Below, in pieces: positions 57,190 through 64,000 of a stretch of 64,000 nucleotides of DNA. This stretch comes from an uncultured Comamonas sp. (GTDB lineage: Bacteria > Pseudomonadota > Gammaproteobacteria > Burkholderiales > Burkholderiaceae_C): assembly GCA_947306475.1 (NCBI GenBank), contig CAMZGS010000004.1, forward strand, positions 124,001 through 188,000. The letters are read 5' to 3'. Within the stretch, counting starts at the first letter, position 1. Every line of letters begins with the position of its first letter. A program made the position numbers and the translations under genes. Below the pieces are notes generated by a model, which did not search any database, was not told the DNA's origin, and was given only the letters and a program-made list of their open reading frames with translations.

Positions 57190-59738
57190 GCTTGGCCCCC
57201 TCCTCTCCCACTCCCGGCACCACCCCGCCCATCCACACCATCCGGCTGCGCCTGTGGCTGCCCCTGATTGTCATTGCCATCGGCCTGCTGACCTTTGCCC
57301 TGCTCATGGCCGCAGAGCGCGTGCGCTACGAGCGCGACATGGAACTGTTCACCCAGCGCACCGCCCACAACGAACTGCTGCACACCAAGCGCAGTGTGGA
57401 AACCGTCATGCGCCGTGACGATGGCAGCGGGCTGGATGCCGTCATCTCCTCCCTGGGGCTGAACCCGGCCATTGCCCACGCCGTGCTGCTCGATGAGAAC
57501 GGGAAGGTGCTGGCCGCCACCCGCTTTGCCTGGCGGGGCCTGCCAATTTCCCAGACCTCGTCCGACTTCCCGCAGGAGCTGGCCCAGCAGGCCCAAAGCC
57601 AGCAAAGCGAGGTGCTGGATCTGCAACTGGACCAACACCTGCTGCAGGCCGTGGTACCCGTCACCATGGCGCTGCGCCCCGGTGAAATCCGCAGCCAGCG
57701 CCAGGGCCTGCTGTGGCTGAAGTACGACCTCACCCCACTGGCGGCACAGTCGTGGCACACCATGCAGACACAGGCCGTGGCCTTTGCCCTGGTGACGCTG
57801 GTGACCATCGCCCTGCTGCTGCTGCTGGCGCGGCGCCACATCCTGCTGCCCGTCGCCATGCTGCGCCACGGCATGCATGCCATCGGCGCCGGGCATTTCC
57901 AGGCCGCGCCACAAATGACAGGCCACGGCGAGTTCAAGGAACTGGGCGATGCCCTGACACACATGGCGCAATCGCTGGCCCGCAGCCACGCGGCCCTGGA
58001 GGACAGCGAGGCCCGCTTTCGCCAGCTCTCCGATGCTTCCTTCGAAGCCCTGTTCCTGCATGAGAACGGGCGCATCGTGGATGCCAATGCCGCAGCCGAG
58101 CAGCTGCTGGACATGGAGCCGGGCAGCCTCGTCGGGCGCGACATCTTCAGCCTGGTAGCCCCCTACGACGTGGAAGGCACCAGCCAGCGCGCACGGATGG
58201 GCTTCGAGGGCACATGGAGCATCGACTTCATGGACTCCCACGGCAACCCCATTCCTACAGAAGTATGTGCGCGCCAACGCAAGATTGGTGGGCGCATCCT
58301 GCGTGCCGTGGCCGTGCGCGACATTCGCCAGCGCCTGCAGGCGGAGAGGGAAATCAGCCAGCTCACCAACTTCGACACCCTCACCGGCCTGCCCAACCGC
58401 CGCCTGCTGCTGGAACGCGTGGCCGAGGAGTTGCAGACAGCCGATGGCACGCAGCGCCGCGCCGCACTGGCCACGCTCAATCTGGACGGCTTCAAGGCCA
58501 TCAACGACTCCCTGGGCATGGCCACGGGCGATGCGGCACTGCGTGCCATCGCCAAGCGCCTGCAGCAGCAAGTGCGCCAGGGGCAGACCCTGGCGCGGGT
58601 CAATGGCGACACCTTTGCCCTGCTCATCACCGACCTGGGCAATACGCTGGAAGCGGCCTCTGCGCAGGCGGCGCGCTGCATCGAGAACATGCTGACCTGC
58701 ATTGGCCAGCCCCTGGAAGTGGAGGGCCACACCCTGCACCTGACGGCCGGCGCCGGCCTGGTCATGATCCCCAACGACAGCCGCGACCCGCCCGAGCTGC
58801 TGCGCGAAGCCGAAACCGCCATGCACCAGGCCAAGCAAAGCGGCGACAGCCGCGTGCGCTTCTTTGCCCATGCCCTGCAGGAAGCGGCCAGCGCGCGCCT
58901 GACCCTGCGCAACGATCTGAAGCGGGCGCTGGACAACGACACCAGCCAGCTGCTGCTGCACTTCCAGCCGCAAATGAACGCCCGCGGAGGGCTGCAGGGG
59001 GTGGAAGCACTGGTGCGCTGGCAACACCCCCGGCGTGGCATGGTGCCGCCGGGCGCCTTCATTGGCGAGGCCGAGGCCAGCGGCCTGATCGTGCCCCTGG
59101 GCAACTGGGTGCTGCACCAGGCGGCCACCACGCTGCGCCAGTGGCAGCGTGACCCGCGCAACGCCGCCTGGGCCGAGCCGCTGTCCATGGCGGTGAACGT
59201 CAGCCCGCGCCAGTTCCGCGAGCCCAACTTTGTGCAGCATGTATGCGACACCCTGGATGAGCTGGGCCTCAACGGCCTGTCCCTGGAGCTGGAGCTGACC
59301 GAGAGCGTGGTCGCCGACGATCTGGATGCCACCATCGAGAAAATGCACGAGCTGCGCAAGTACGGCGTGCGCTTTGCACTGGACGACTTTGGCACCGGCT
59401 ACTCCAGCCTGTCCTACCTCAAGCGTCTGCCCATCGACACGCTCAAGATCGATCGCTCCTTCGTCATGGACATCGATGCCCGGGAGCCCTCCAACCTGAC
59501 TGGCAAACGCCCTGCGGTGCTGATCGAGGCCATCATCGCCATGGCCCACCAGCTGGACATGCAGGTGCTGGCCGAAGGGGTGGAAACCGAAGCCCAGCGT
59601 GCCCACCTGCAGCAGGCGGGCTGCGACGTCTTCCAGGGCTACTACTTCAGCAAGCCGCTGCCCTCGGAGCAACTCCAGGCCTGGGCTGCGCAGCAGCCCC
59701 TGAATACTCAAAAAACAGAGCACTTCCCGGTCATCTGA
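57186..59738 (+). CDS. membrane PAS-GGDEF-EAL protein, probable c-di-GMP phosphodiesterase
   Basis: 850 residues starting at ATG 57186 in the overlap with the binding-protein gene. Helix 1 is at about residues 20-42; a periplasmic domain of about 150 residues follows; helix 2 is near 197-217. Then come HAMP, PAS (about 275-385), GGDEF and EAL. The GGDEF signature is NGDTF, and the first metal-site Asp is Asn (LNLDGFKAIND), so cyclase activity should be lost. The EAL domain keeps its catalytic set: EALVRWQ, NVSPRQF, ELTESV, DDFGTGYSSL, KIDRSF and EGVET. It should hydrolyse c-di-GMP, controlled from the periplasm by its partner lipoprotein. Confidence 0.9.
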   Translation: MSLAPSSPTPGTTPPIHTIRLRLWLPLIVIAIGLLTFALLMAAERVRYERDMELFTQRTAHNELLHTKRSVETVMRRDDGSGLDAVISSLGLNPAIAHAVLLDENGKVLAATRFAWRGLPISQTSSDFPQELAQQAQSQQSEVLDLQLDQHLLQAVVPVTMALRPGEIRSQRQGLLWLKYDLTPLAAQSWHTMQTQAVAFALVTLVTIALLLLLARRHILLPVAMLRHGMHAIGAGHFQAAPQMTGHGEFKELGDALTHMAQSLARSHAALEDSEARFRQLSDASFEALFLHENGRIVDANAAAEQLLDMEPGSLVGRDIFSLVAPYDVEGTSQRARMGFEGTWSIDFMDSHGNPIPTEVCARQRKIGGRILRAVAVRDIRQRLQAEREISQLTNFDTLTGLPNRRLLLERVAEELQTADGTQRRAALATLNLDGFKAINDSLGMATGDAALRAIAKRLQQQVRQGQTLARVNGDTFALLITDLGNTLEAASAQAARCIENMLTCIGQPLEVEGHTLHLTAGAGLVMIPNDSRDPPELLREAETAMHQAKQSGDSRVRFFAHALQEAASARLTLRNDLKRALDNDTSQLLLHFQPQMNARGGLQGVEALVRWQHPRRGMVPPGAFIGEAEASGLIVPLGNWVLHQAATTLRQWQRDPRNAAWAEPLSMAVNVSPRQFREPNFVQHVCDTLDELGLNGLSLELELTESVVADDLDATIEKMHELRKYGVRFALDDFGTGYSSLSYLKRLPIDTLKIDRSFVMDIDAREPSNLTGKRPAVLIEAIIAMAHQLDMQVLAEGVETEAQRAHLQQAGCDVFQGYYFSKPLPSEQLQAWAAQQPLNTQKTEHFPVI

Positions 59739-59744
59739 TAACGA

Positions 59745-59768
59745 TTTTCAAGAGGATTCATCTTGAAA
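59745..59768. terminator. stem-loop downstream of the GGDEF-EAL gene
   Basis: TTTCAAGA (59746-59753) pairs with TCTTGAAA (59761-59768) around seven bases. The U tail is missing, so termination is doubtful. A GTAGCTGCTA motif nearby (59787-59796) resembles the ATAGCT repeat ends. Confidence 0.35.
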
Positions 59769-59814
59769 CCGCATCCAGACAAGCGGTAGCTGCTACGTTT
59801 TTCAAGAAAACCGC

Positions 59815-60831
59815 CTAACGGCACGGCGTCTCCAGAGGACGCATCGGGCGGCCATAGACGCGGGCGATGCGCTGCTCCAGCGGTGGGTGGGCATCGAGCC
59901 AGTGCTCCAGGCGCGAGCTGTACGGCACCTCCACCAGCAGCATGTGCTGCACCAGCGGGTGGTACAGACCGGTGTGGCTGTGGCGCTCTTCGCGCCAGTC
60001 GCCACCATGGGCCGCCTCTGCCTGCTGGCGCTGGTAGAGCACCTTGCGCAGCACGCCTCCCAGGCCGGCGGGATTGCGCGTCCACTGCAATGCACGTGCA
60101 TCGGCCAGCCACTCGCGCTGGCGCGACACGGCGGCCTTGAGCACCTTGCCACTGAACCACCCCACCCAGCCCGCGGCCATCACCGCGCTGCCAAACCAGC
60201 GCCCCAGCGCGCCGGCGTGCTCACGCAAGGCATCGCCAAAGTTGTAGATCAGCTCCAGGCCATAGACCATGCCAGCCATCTGCATGTTCAGGCGCGTGTC
60301 GCCCTCCTTGAGGTGGGAGAGCTCATGCGCCACCAGCCCTTGCAGCTCGTCGCGGCTCAAGTAGTTGAGCGCACCCTGGGTGACGGCGATGATGGCATCC
60401 TCCGGCTCCCAGCCGGCGGCAAAGGCATTGATGGCATCGGTGCGCGCCAGCACCACCACCTGCGGCGGCAGCATGTGTGCGGCCACGCACATTTCATGCA
60501 CGATGTTGTGCAGCTGGCGCTCGTCGGCATGGCGCTCGGGTTGCACCGGGCGGGCACCGATGCGCTCGGCCAGCTTGCGCCCGCCGGCCCGCATGGCCTC
60601 GTGCTCCAGCCACCAGCCACCGACGATCAGAAACAGCGTCACCCCCACATTGACCAGCACAAAGCCGTGCGGATAGGGCCAGCCGTGAAACAGCAGCCAC
60701 CAGGCCAGCGTCAGTCCCCCATGCACCGCTGCCAGGCTCAGGACAACGCACAGCACAAAGCCCAGCAACAGATGGCGTGAGCGGCGGCGCGCATCGGCCT
60801 GACTGTCCCAGAAACTGCGGCGCTGACCCAT
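59815..60831 (-). CDS. M48-family membrane metallopeptidase
   Basis: 338 residues. Two N-terminal helices (about 22-45 and 56-75) are followed by the zinc protease motif HELSH (about residue 168), and the third ligand Glu lies in RQREWLADARALQW. Two more hydrophobic segments near 200-230. Related to HtpX/YcaL-type quality-control proteases. It lies 27 bp after lemA on the same strand, a pairing frequent in bacteria. The substrate is unknown. Confidence 0.85.
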   Translation of the reverse strand: MGQRRSFWDSQADARRRSRHLLLGFVLCVVLSLAAVHGGLTLAWWLLFHGWPYPHGFVLVNVGVTLFLIVGGWWLEHEAMRAGGRKLAERIGARPVQPERHADERQLHNIVHEMCVAAHMLPPQVVVLARTDAINAFAAGWEPEDAIIAVTQGALNYLSRDELQGLVAHELSHLKEGDTRLNMQMAGMVYGLELIYNFGDALREHAGALGRWFGSAVMAAGWVGWFSGKVLKAAVSRQREWLADARALQWTRNPAGLGGVLRKVLYQRQQAEAAHGGDWREERHSHTGLYHPLVQHMLLVEVPYSSRLEHWLDAHPPLEQRIARVYGRPMRPLETPCR

Positions 60832-60858
60832 GGTGTGCGTGGCTGGCAGCCGTACGCC

Positions 60859-61452
60859 TTAGAAGCGCACCTGCGGCGCGGCGCGCTCCTGCTCGGAGTG
60901 GGTGGCCTGCAGCATGTCCAGATGCGCAAAGCCCACCAGACGCGCCACGATCAGGTCGGGGAAGCTGCTGGCCTGGTCGTTGTAGGCCAGCACTTCATCG
61001 TTGTAGGCCTGACGCGCAAAGCCCAGGCGGTTTTCCGTGCTGGCGATTTCTTCGCTCAAGCCACGCATCTGGGCGTCGGCCTTCAGGTCGGGATAGGACT
61101 CCATCACCATCATCAGACGCCCCAGGTCGCTGCCCAGCACACGCTCGGCGGCAGTGAGCGCGGCCAGCGCCTTGCCATCGTGCGCATGGCTGCGCAGGTG
61201 CTGGCTGGCCTGCACCGCCTGATTGCGCGCACGCGCAACGGCTTCCAGCGTGCTGGCCTCGTGCGCCATGTAGCCGCGCGCCACCTCCACCAGATTGGGG
61301 ATCAGGTCATAGCGGCGCTTGAGCTGCACGTCGATTTGCGCAAAGGCGTTGTCCACACGGTTGCGCAGCTGGCGCAGCCGGTTGTAAACAGCAATGGCCC
61401 ACAGGACGAGGACAACCCCAATGCCAACGACGATCAAGGTGGTGGTGTCCAT
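60859..61452 (-). CDS. lemA: LemA family protein
   Basis: 197 residues from ATG 61452. One N-terminal helix (TLIVVGIGVVLVLWAIAVYN) is followed by the LemA signature RNRVDNAFAQIDVQLKRRYD and LIPNLVEVARGYMAHE, then long helices. The bulk is predicted outside the cytoplasm or cytoplasmic depending on species; function is not established. Pairs with the M48 peptidase downstream. Confidence 0.92.
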   Translation of the reverse strand: MDTTTLIVVGIGVVLVLWAIAVYNRLRQLRNRVDNAFAQIDVQLKRRYDLIPNLVEVARGYMAHEASTLEAVARARNQAVQASQHLRSHAHDGKALAALTAAERVLGSDLGRLMMVMESYPDLKADAQMRGLSEEIASTENRLGFARQAYNDEVLAYNDQASSFPDLIVARLVGFAHLDMLQATHSEQERAAPQVRF

Positions 61453-61516
61453 GGTGTATTCCTTTCTCTGGGGGTGACGATCCGCCGGGTGTGCAGCCAT
61501 TGCCCCGCAGCACCCC

Positions 61517-61939
61517 TCAACCGGGGCGGTTGCGCATGGCGTCGGCCACTTGCATGAAACTGTCGTGCAGACGCGCGCGCAGGGCCGCATCCACATTGCA
61601 TTCGAGCATGGCCTGATCCATGCATGCCACCCATTGGTTGCGCTCCACGATGCCGATGGAAAACGGCATGTGGCGCATGCGCAGGCGCGGATGGCCAAAG
61701 CGCTCGATGTAATAGTCCGGCCCGCCCAGCCAGCCACACAGGAACCAGAACAGCTTGGCGCGCGCCTCGTCCAGGCTGCTGCCGTGCGAGGCGCGCAGCT
61801 CGGCGTAGGCCGGCTCCAGGTCCATCAGGTCGTAAAAGCGCTCCACGACGGCGCGCACCACTTCCTCACCTCCGATGGCGGCAAAGGGCGTGGCGCTCTG
61901 CACGGGGGCTTCGGTTGCGTCGCTGCTGGCGTCGGTCAT
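61517..61939 (-). CDS. group II truncated hemoglobin
   Basis: 140 residues. A 2-on-2 globin: proximal His in RFGHPRLRMRHMPF, Trp(G8) in RNQWVACMDQAM, and Phe/Tyr in RFYDLMD near the N terminus. Group II truncated hemoglobins bind O2 and may detoxify NO or peroxide. It precedes lemA in transcription order, 64 bp away, and follows a dksA-like gene by 4 bp. Confidence 0.9.
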   Translation of the reverse strand: MTDASSDATEAPVQSATPFAAIGGEEVVRAVVERFYDLMDLEPAYAELRASHGSSLDEARAKLFWFLCGWLGGPDYYIERFGHPRLRMRHMPFSIGIVERNQWVACMDQAMLECNVDAALRARLHDSFMQVADAMRNRPG

Positions 61940-61943
61940 GGGC

Positions 61944-62312
61944 TCAGCGCTGCTCCAGCTTGCTCTGGCAGGTGATGCAGCGCAGCGCCGCCGGGAAGGC
62001 CTTCAGGCGCGCCAGACCAATGTCGCCGCCGCAATCCTGGCATGCGCCGTAGCTGCCGTCCTGCACGCGCTCCAGCGCGGCGCGCACAGCCACCAGCTCG
62101 TCATGGTCGCGGCGTGCCTCGGCATCGCGCACGGCATCCTGTGCCACCCGGTTGGCCTGGGTGGCATAGGCGTCCTGCGGGGCGCTCTGGGCGCTCTTCA
62201 TGCGCTCGCGGTGCGCGATCTGCACCTCGTCGAGTTCCTGCAGCAGTTGCTCCTTACGTGCCTCCAGCTGAGCACGCAGCTCTTGTATTTGGGTATCGGT
62301 CAAGGTAGTCAT
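61944..62312 (-). CDS. DksA/TraR-family zinc-finger protein
   Basis: 122 residues from ATG 62312 (MTTLTDTQI). An N-terminal coiled coil precedes a C4 zinc finger, CQDCG-x14-RCITC, near residues 91-115. It is shorter than true DksA and the coiled-coil tip lacks an obvious DxxDxA, so it is a DksA-like paralog acting, if at all, on RNA polymerase. Four bases separate it from the hemoglobin gene. Confidence 0.85.
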   Translation of the reverse strand: MTTLTDTQIQELRAQLEARKEQLLQELDEVQIAHRERMKSAQSAPQDAYATQANRVAQDAVRDAEARRDHDELVAVRAALERVQDGSYGACQDCGGDIGLARLKAFPAALRCITCQSKLEQR

Positions 62313-62352
62313 GGTCGGCAAGCATGCCATATCTTTGGGCTATGGAAAGTAT

Positions 62353-63903
62353 TCACGACCGCTCCAGCCAGCGCTGTGCCAGCTCGTGCGCCTGCCAGGG
62401 CCGGTCGGTGGGGCAGTCCAGCGTGTGCGCCAGCTCCCGGGCACTCAGGGGCTGGGCCACCTGCAGGGCCAGCACCTGGGCATTGGCTTCCGAAGGATCG
62501 CGTCCCTGGGCCTGGCGCTGCGCCAGGCGTGCCTGCAGCACCGCTTCGGGCGCGTGGCAGTGCAGGATGGTGTACGGCACCCGGCACTGCACGGCCAGAT
62601 CGGCAAAGGCCTGGCGCTGGCTGGCCTGCAGGAAGGCGGCATCCACCACCACCGGCGCATAAGCGGCCTGCAGCATGCCGCGCGTGGTCTGCAGCAGGTG
62701 CTGCCAGGTGCGGGCCGTGTGCTCCGGCGTATAGAGCTGCAGCCCCAGGGCAGCGGAGTCGGCCAGCGCCGGCAGCCCGGCCAGGCGTTTGCGCTCCACG
62801 TCCGAGCGCACGCGCACCGCACCTGCGGCCTGGAGCAGCTGCAGCGCCACGGTGGATTTGCCGCTGCCTGAGCGGCCATGCGTGATCAACAGATGCGGCG
62901 CACGCGGCTGGGCCAGCGCCAGCGCGCCCTGGGCGTAGTCGGGCGTGCTGTCGGTGGTGCCGGCCAGTGCGGCGGCCATGGCGCGCACCAGGGCACGGTA
63001 CACCTCGTACACCTGCAAAACGGCCAGCCCGGCGTAGTCGCCCGAGGTGCTCAGATAGGCGTCCAGAAAACCCCAGGCCAGATCGGCACGACCGCGCAGC
63101 TTCAGATCCATGGTGAAAAAGCCAATGTCGGCCATGGGGTCGAGCCAGCGAAATGCCGGCTCAAACTCGATGCAGTCGAACGCCGTGATGCGCCCCTGCC
63201 AGCACACCACATTGCCCAGATGCAGATCGCCGTGGCCCTCGCAAATCCGCCCCTCCGCATGGCGCTGCGCCCACAACGGGCGCATGCGCGGTGCGGTACG
63301 TTGCCACCATACCTGCAGGGCTGCCACCGGCTGGGCCCAGGTGTCGGGCGCGGCGCTGCTCAGGGTCTGCAGCACCTGGGCGATGGCGCCTTCCACCTGC
63401 TCGGCCCGCCCCCAGGGGGCATCCGGCGCAGCACGCGGTGCCTCCTGATGGAAGCTGGCCAGCTGCGTGCCGAAGTCCTGCACCTGCTCCAGGCGCACAG
63501 CGCCACTGGCCACCAGCTGGGTCAGCTCCTGATCGGCAGCAAAGCGGCGCATGCTCAGCGCCCAGTCCAGCGCCGGCTCCGCACCCAGCACCGGCTGCGC
63601 CACGCTGCCGCCCACCGGATGCACGCCCTGATACAGCTCGGGAGCCAGGCGCTGATTCAGGCGCAGCTCCTCCGCACAAAAATGCGCGCGGTCATGCAGG
63701 GCCGTGAAATTGGCAAACGGCAGCTGCACCGGGCGCTTGAATTTCAGCACCCGATCGGGCAGCAACAGCACACGCGACAAGTGCGTCTGCACGATGCGAA
63801 AGTCGCCCGAGGGCGCCAGTTGCCGGGCCAGGTTGTGCACCAGGGCAGCGGCCTGGGCATCGTCGTAGGTGGGAGGGACAGTGGAACAGGAGGAAGGGGA
63901 CAT
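62353..63903 (-). CDS. APH-like kinase fused to AAA P-loop kinase
   Basis: 516 residues from ATG 63903 (MSPSSCSTV). The N-terminal two thirds is an aminoglycoside-phosphotransferase-like kinase fold: catalytic loop CEGHGDLHLGNVV (about residue 230) and the metal-binding IEF/Asp region ITAFDCIEF. The C-terminal third is a zeta-toxin/AAA-type P-loop kinase with Walker A GRSGSGKST (about residue 343). This fusion is common and widespread in proteobacteria but has no firmly assigned substrate. The 97 bp to the window edge hold nothing recognisable. Confidence 0.85.
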   Translation of the reverse strand: MSPSSCSTVPPTYDDAQAAALVHNLARQLAPSGDFRIVQTHLSRVLLLPDRVLKFKRPVQLPFANFTALHDRAHFCAEELRLNQRLAPELYQGVHPVGGSVAQPVLGAEPALDWALSMRRFAADQELTQLVASGAVRLEQVQDFGTQLASFHQEAPRAAPDAPWGRAEQVEGAIAQVLQTLSSAAPDTWAQPVAALQVWWQRTAPRMRPLWAQRHAEGRICEGHGDLHLGNVVCWQGRITAFDCIEFEPAFRWLDPMADIGFFTMDLKLRGRADLAWGFLDAYLSTSGDYAGLAVLQVYEVYRALVRAMAAALAGTTDSTPDYAQGALALAQPRAPHLLITHGRSGSGKSTVALQLLQAAGAVRVRSDVERKRLAGLPALADSAALGLQLYTPEHTARTWQHLLQTTRGMLQAAYAPVVVDAAFLQASQRQAFADLAVQCRVPYTILHCHAPEAVLQARLAQRQAQGRDPSEANAQVLALQVAQPLSARELAHTLDCPTDRPWQAHELAQRWLERS

Positions 63904-64000
63904 GAAAAAGTCTATGCGTAAATCGCCATCACCACGCACACGAGCGCGGGCAGGATTCGATCAATGTACAGCGCAGGAACTGTGCGAGTATTCCCGAACC

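Noticed and set aside
56628..59723. 1031-codon open frame antisense to the binding-protein and GGDEF-EAL genes
   Set aside because: Spans two confirmed genes in antisense and has no domain character; composition is an artefact of high GC.
62353..63903. Aminoglycoside resistance gene
   Set aside because: The APH-like fold is fused to a P-loop kinase, a widespread chromosomal family with no link to resistance.

Overview
The window is a 64 kb stretch of GC-rich chromosome that reads as a member of the Comamonadaceae (Burkholderiales, Betaproteobacteria). The evidence is the family resemblance of the proteins, the hupB/tRNA-Val/ppiD and pgsA/uvrC arrangements, and intergenic stem-loops with ATAGCT/AGCTAT ends, a style I associate with Comamonas, Acidovorax and Delftia. 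That placement is inference; no rRNA gene is present. Most of the window is ordinary core genome. The clear accessory region is a Rhs polymorphic-toxin locus at about 16.9-25.5 kb, where the toxin tips and immunity genes turn AT-rich.

Layout. 1-3.6 kb (minus): phosphate importer genes pstS-pstC-pstA behind a well-formed Pho box, plus a LapA-like membrane protein. 3.7-5.7 kb (minus): acs. 6.4-11.1 kb (plus): glycine-betaine importer proV-proW-proX followed by a second proX behind a terminator-like hairpin. 11.1-14.8 kb: a LysR regulator divergent from glutaryl-CoA dehydrogenase and a class III CoA-transferase (glutarate/lysine degradation). 14.85-16.5 kb: a 5'-truncated MFS efflux gene abutting an orphan LuxR-type response regulator. 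16.96-25.5 kb: the Rhs locus. 25.5-29.7 kb: a hybrid sensor kinase divergent from dctA. 30-35.5 kb (minus): tRNA-His, ppiD, tRNA-Val, hupB, pgsA, uvrC. 35.6-41.7 kb (minus): a purine-nucleoside-type ABC importer (ATPase, two permeases, two tandem BMP lipoproteins). 41.9-44.8 kb: an unknown membrane protein, a Crp/Fnr regulator, a glycerate kinase, then tRNA-Arg. 45.3-49.4 kb (plus): a three-gene envelope operon of unknown function (OmpA-domain lipoprotein, five-TM protein, secreted vWA-like protein). 49.6-53.1 kb: tRNA-Ser, a second PstS-like protein, serS, a CBS-domain protein. 53.2-56.1 kb: ispH-fkpB divergent from radC-smr. 56.2-59.7 kb: a solute-binding lipoprotein translationally coupled to a GGDEF-EAL protein. 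59.8-63.9 kb (minus): M48 peptidase, LemA, truncated hemoglobin, DksA/TraR-like protein, and an APH-like/AAA kinase fusion.

The Rhs locus is the most interesting part. A secreted Rhs N-terminal half and a second Rhs half with its own ribosome-binding site and signal peptide together make one split Rhs, whose current C-terminal tip resembles Ntox44. Downstream are four more toxin-tip/immunity units in graded decay: an orphan tip with an intact domain, a 33-codon toxin tail, an HNH-like tip inactivated by a single-base frameshift, and a tip fragment overlapping a membrane immunity gene. The immunity reading frames are all open. The locus ends in a mosaic, deletion-scarred copy of the split junction. 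Near-identical Rhs core copies of 392 and 119-120 bp provide homology for tip exchange. The three-gene envelope operon at 45.3-49.4 kb is the best candidate for an undescribed multi-protein system.
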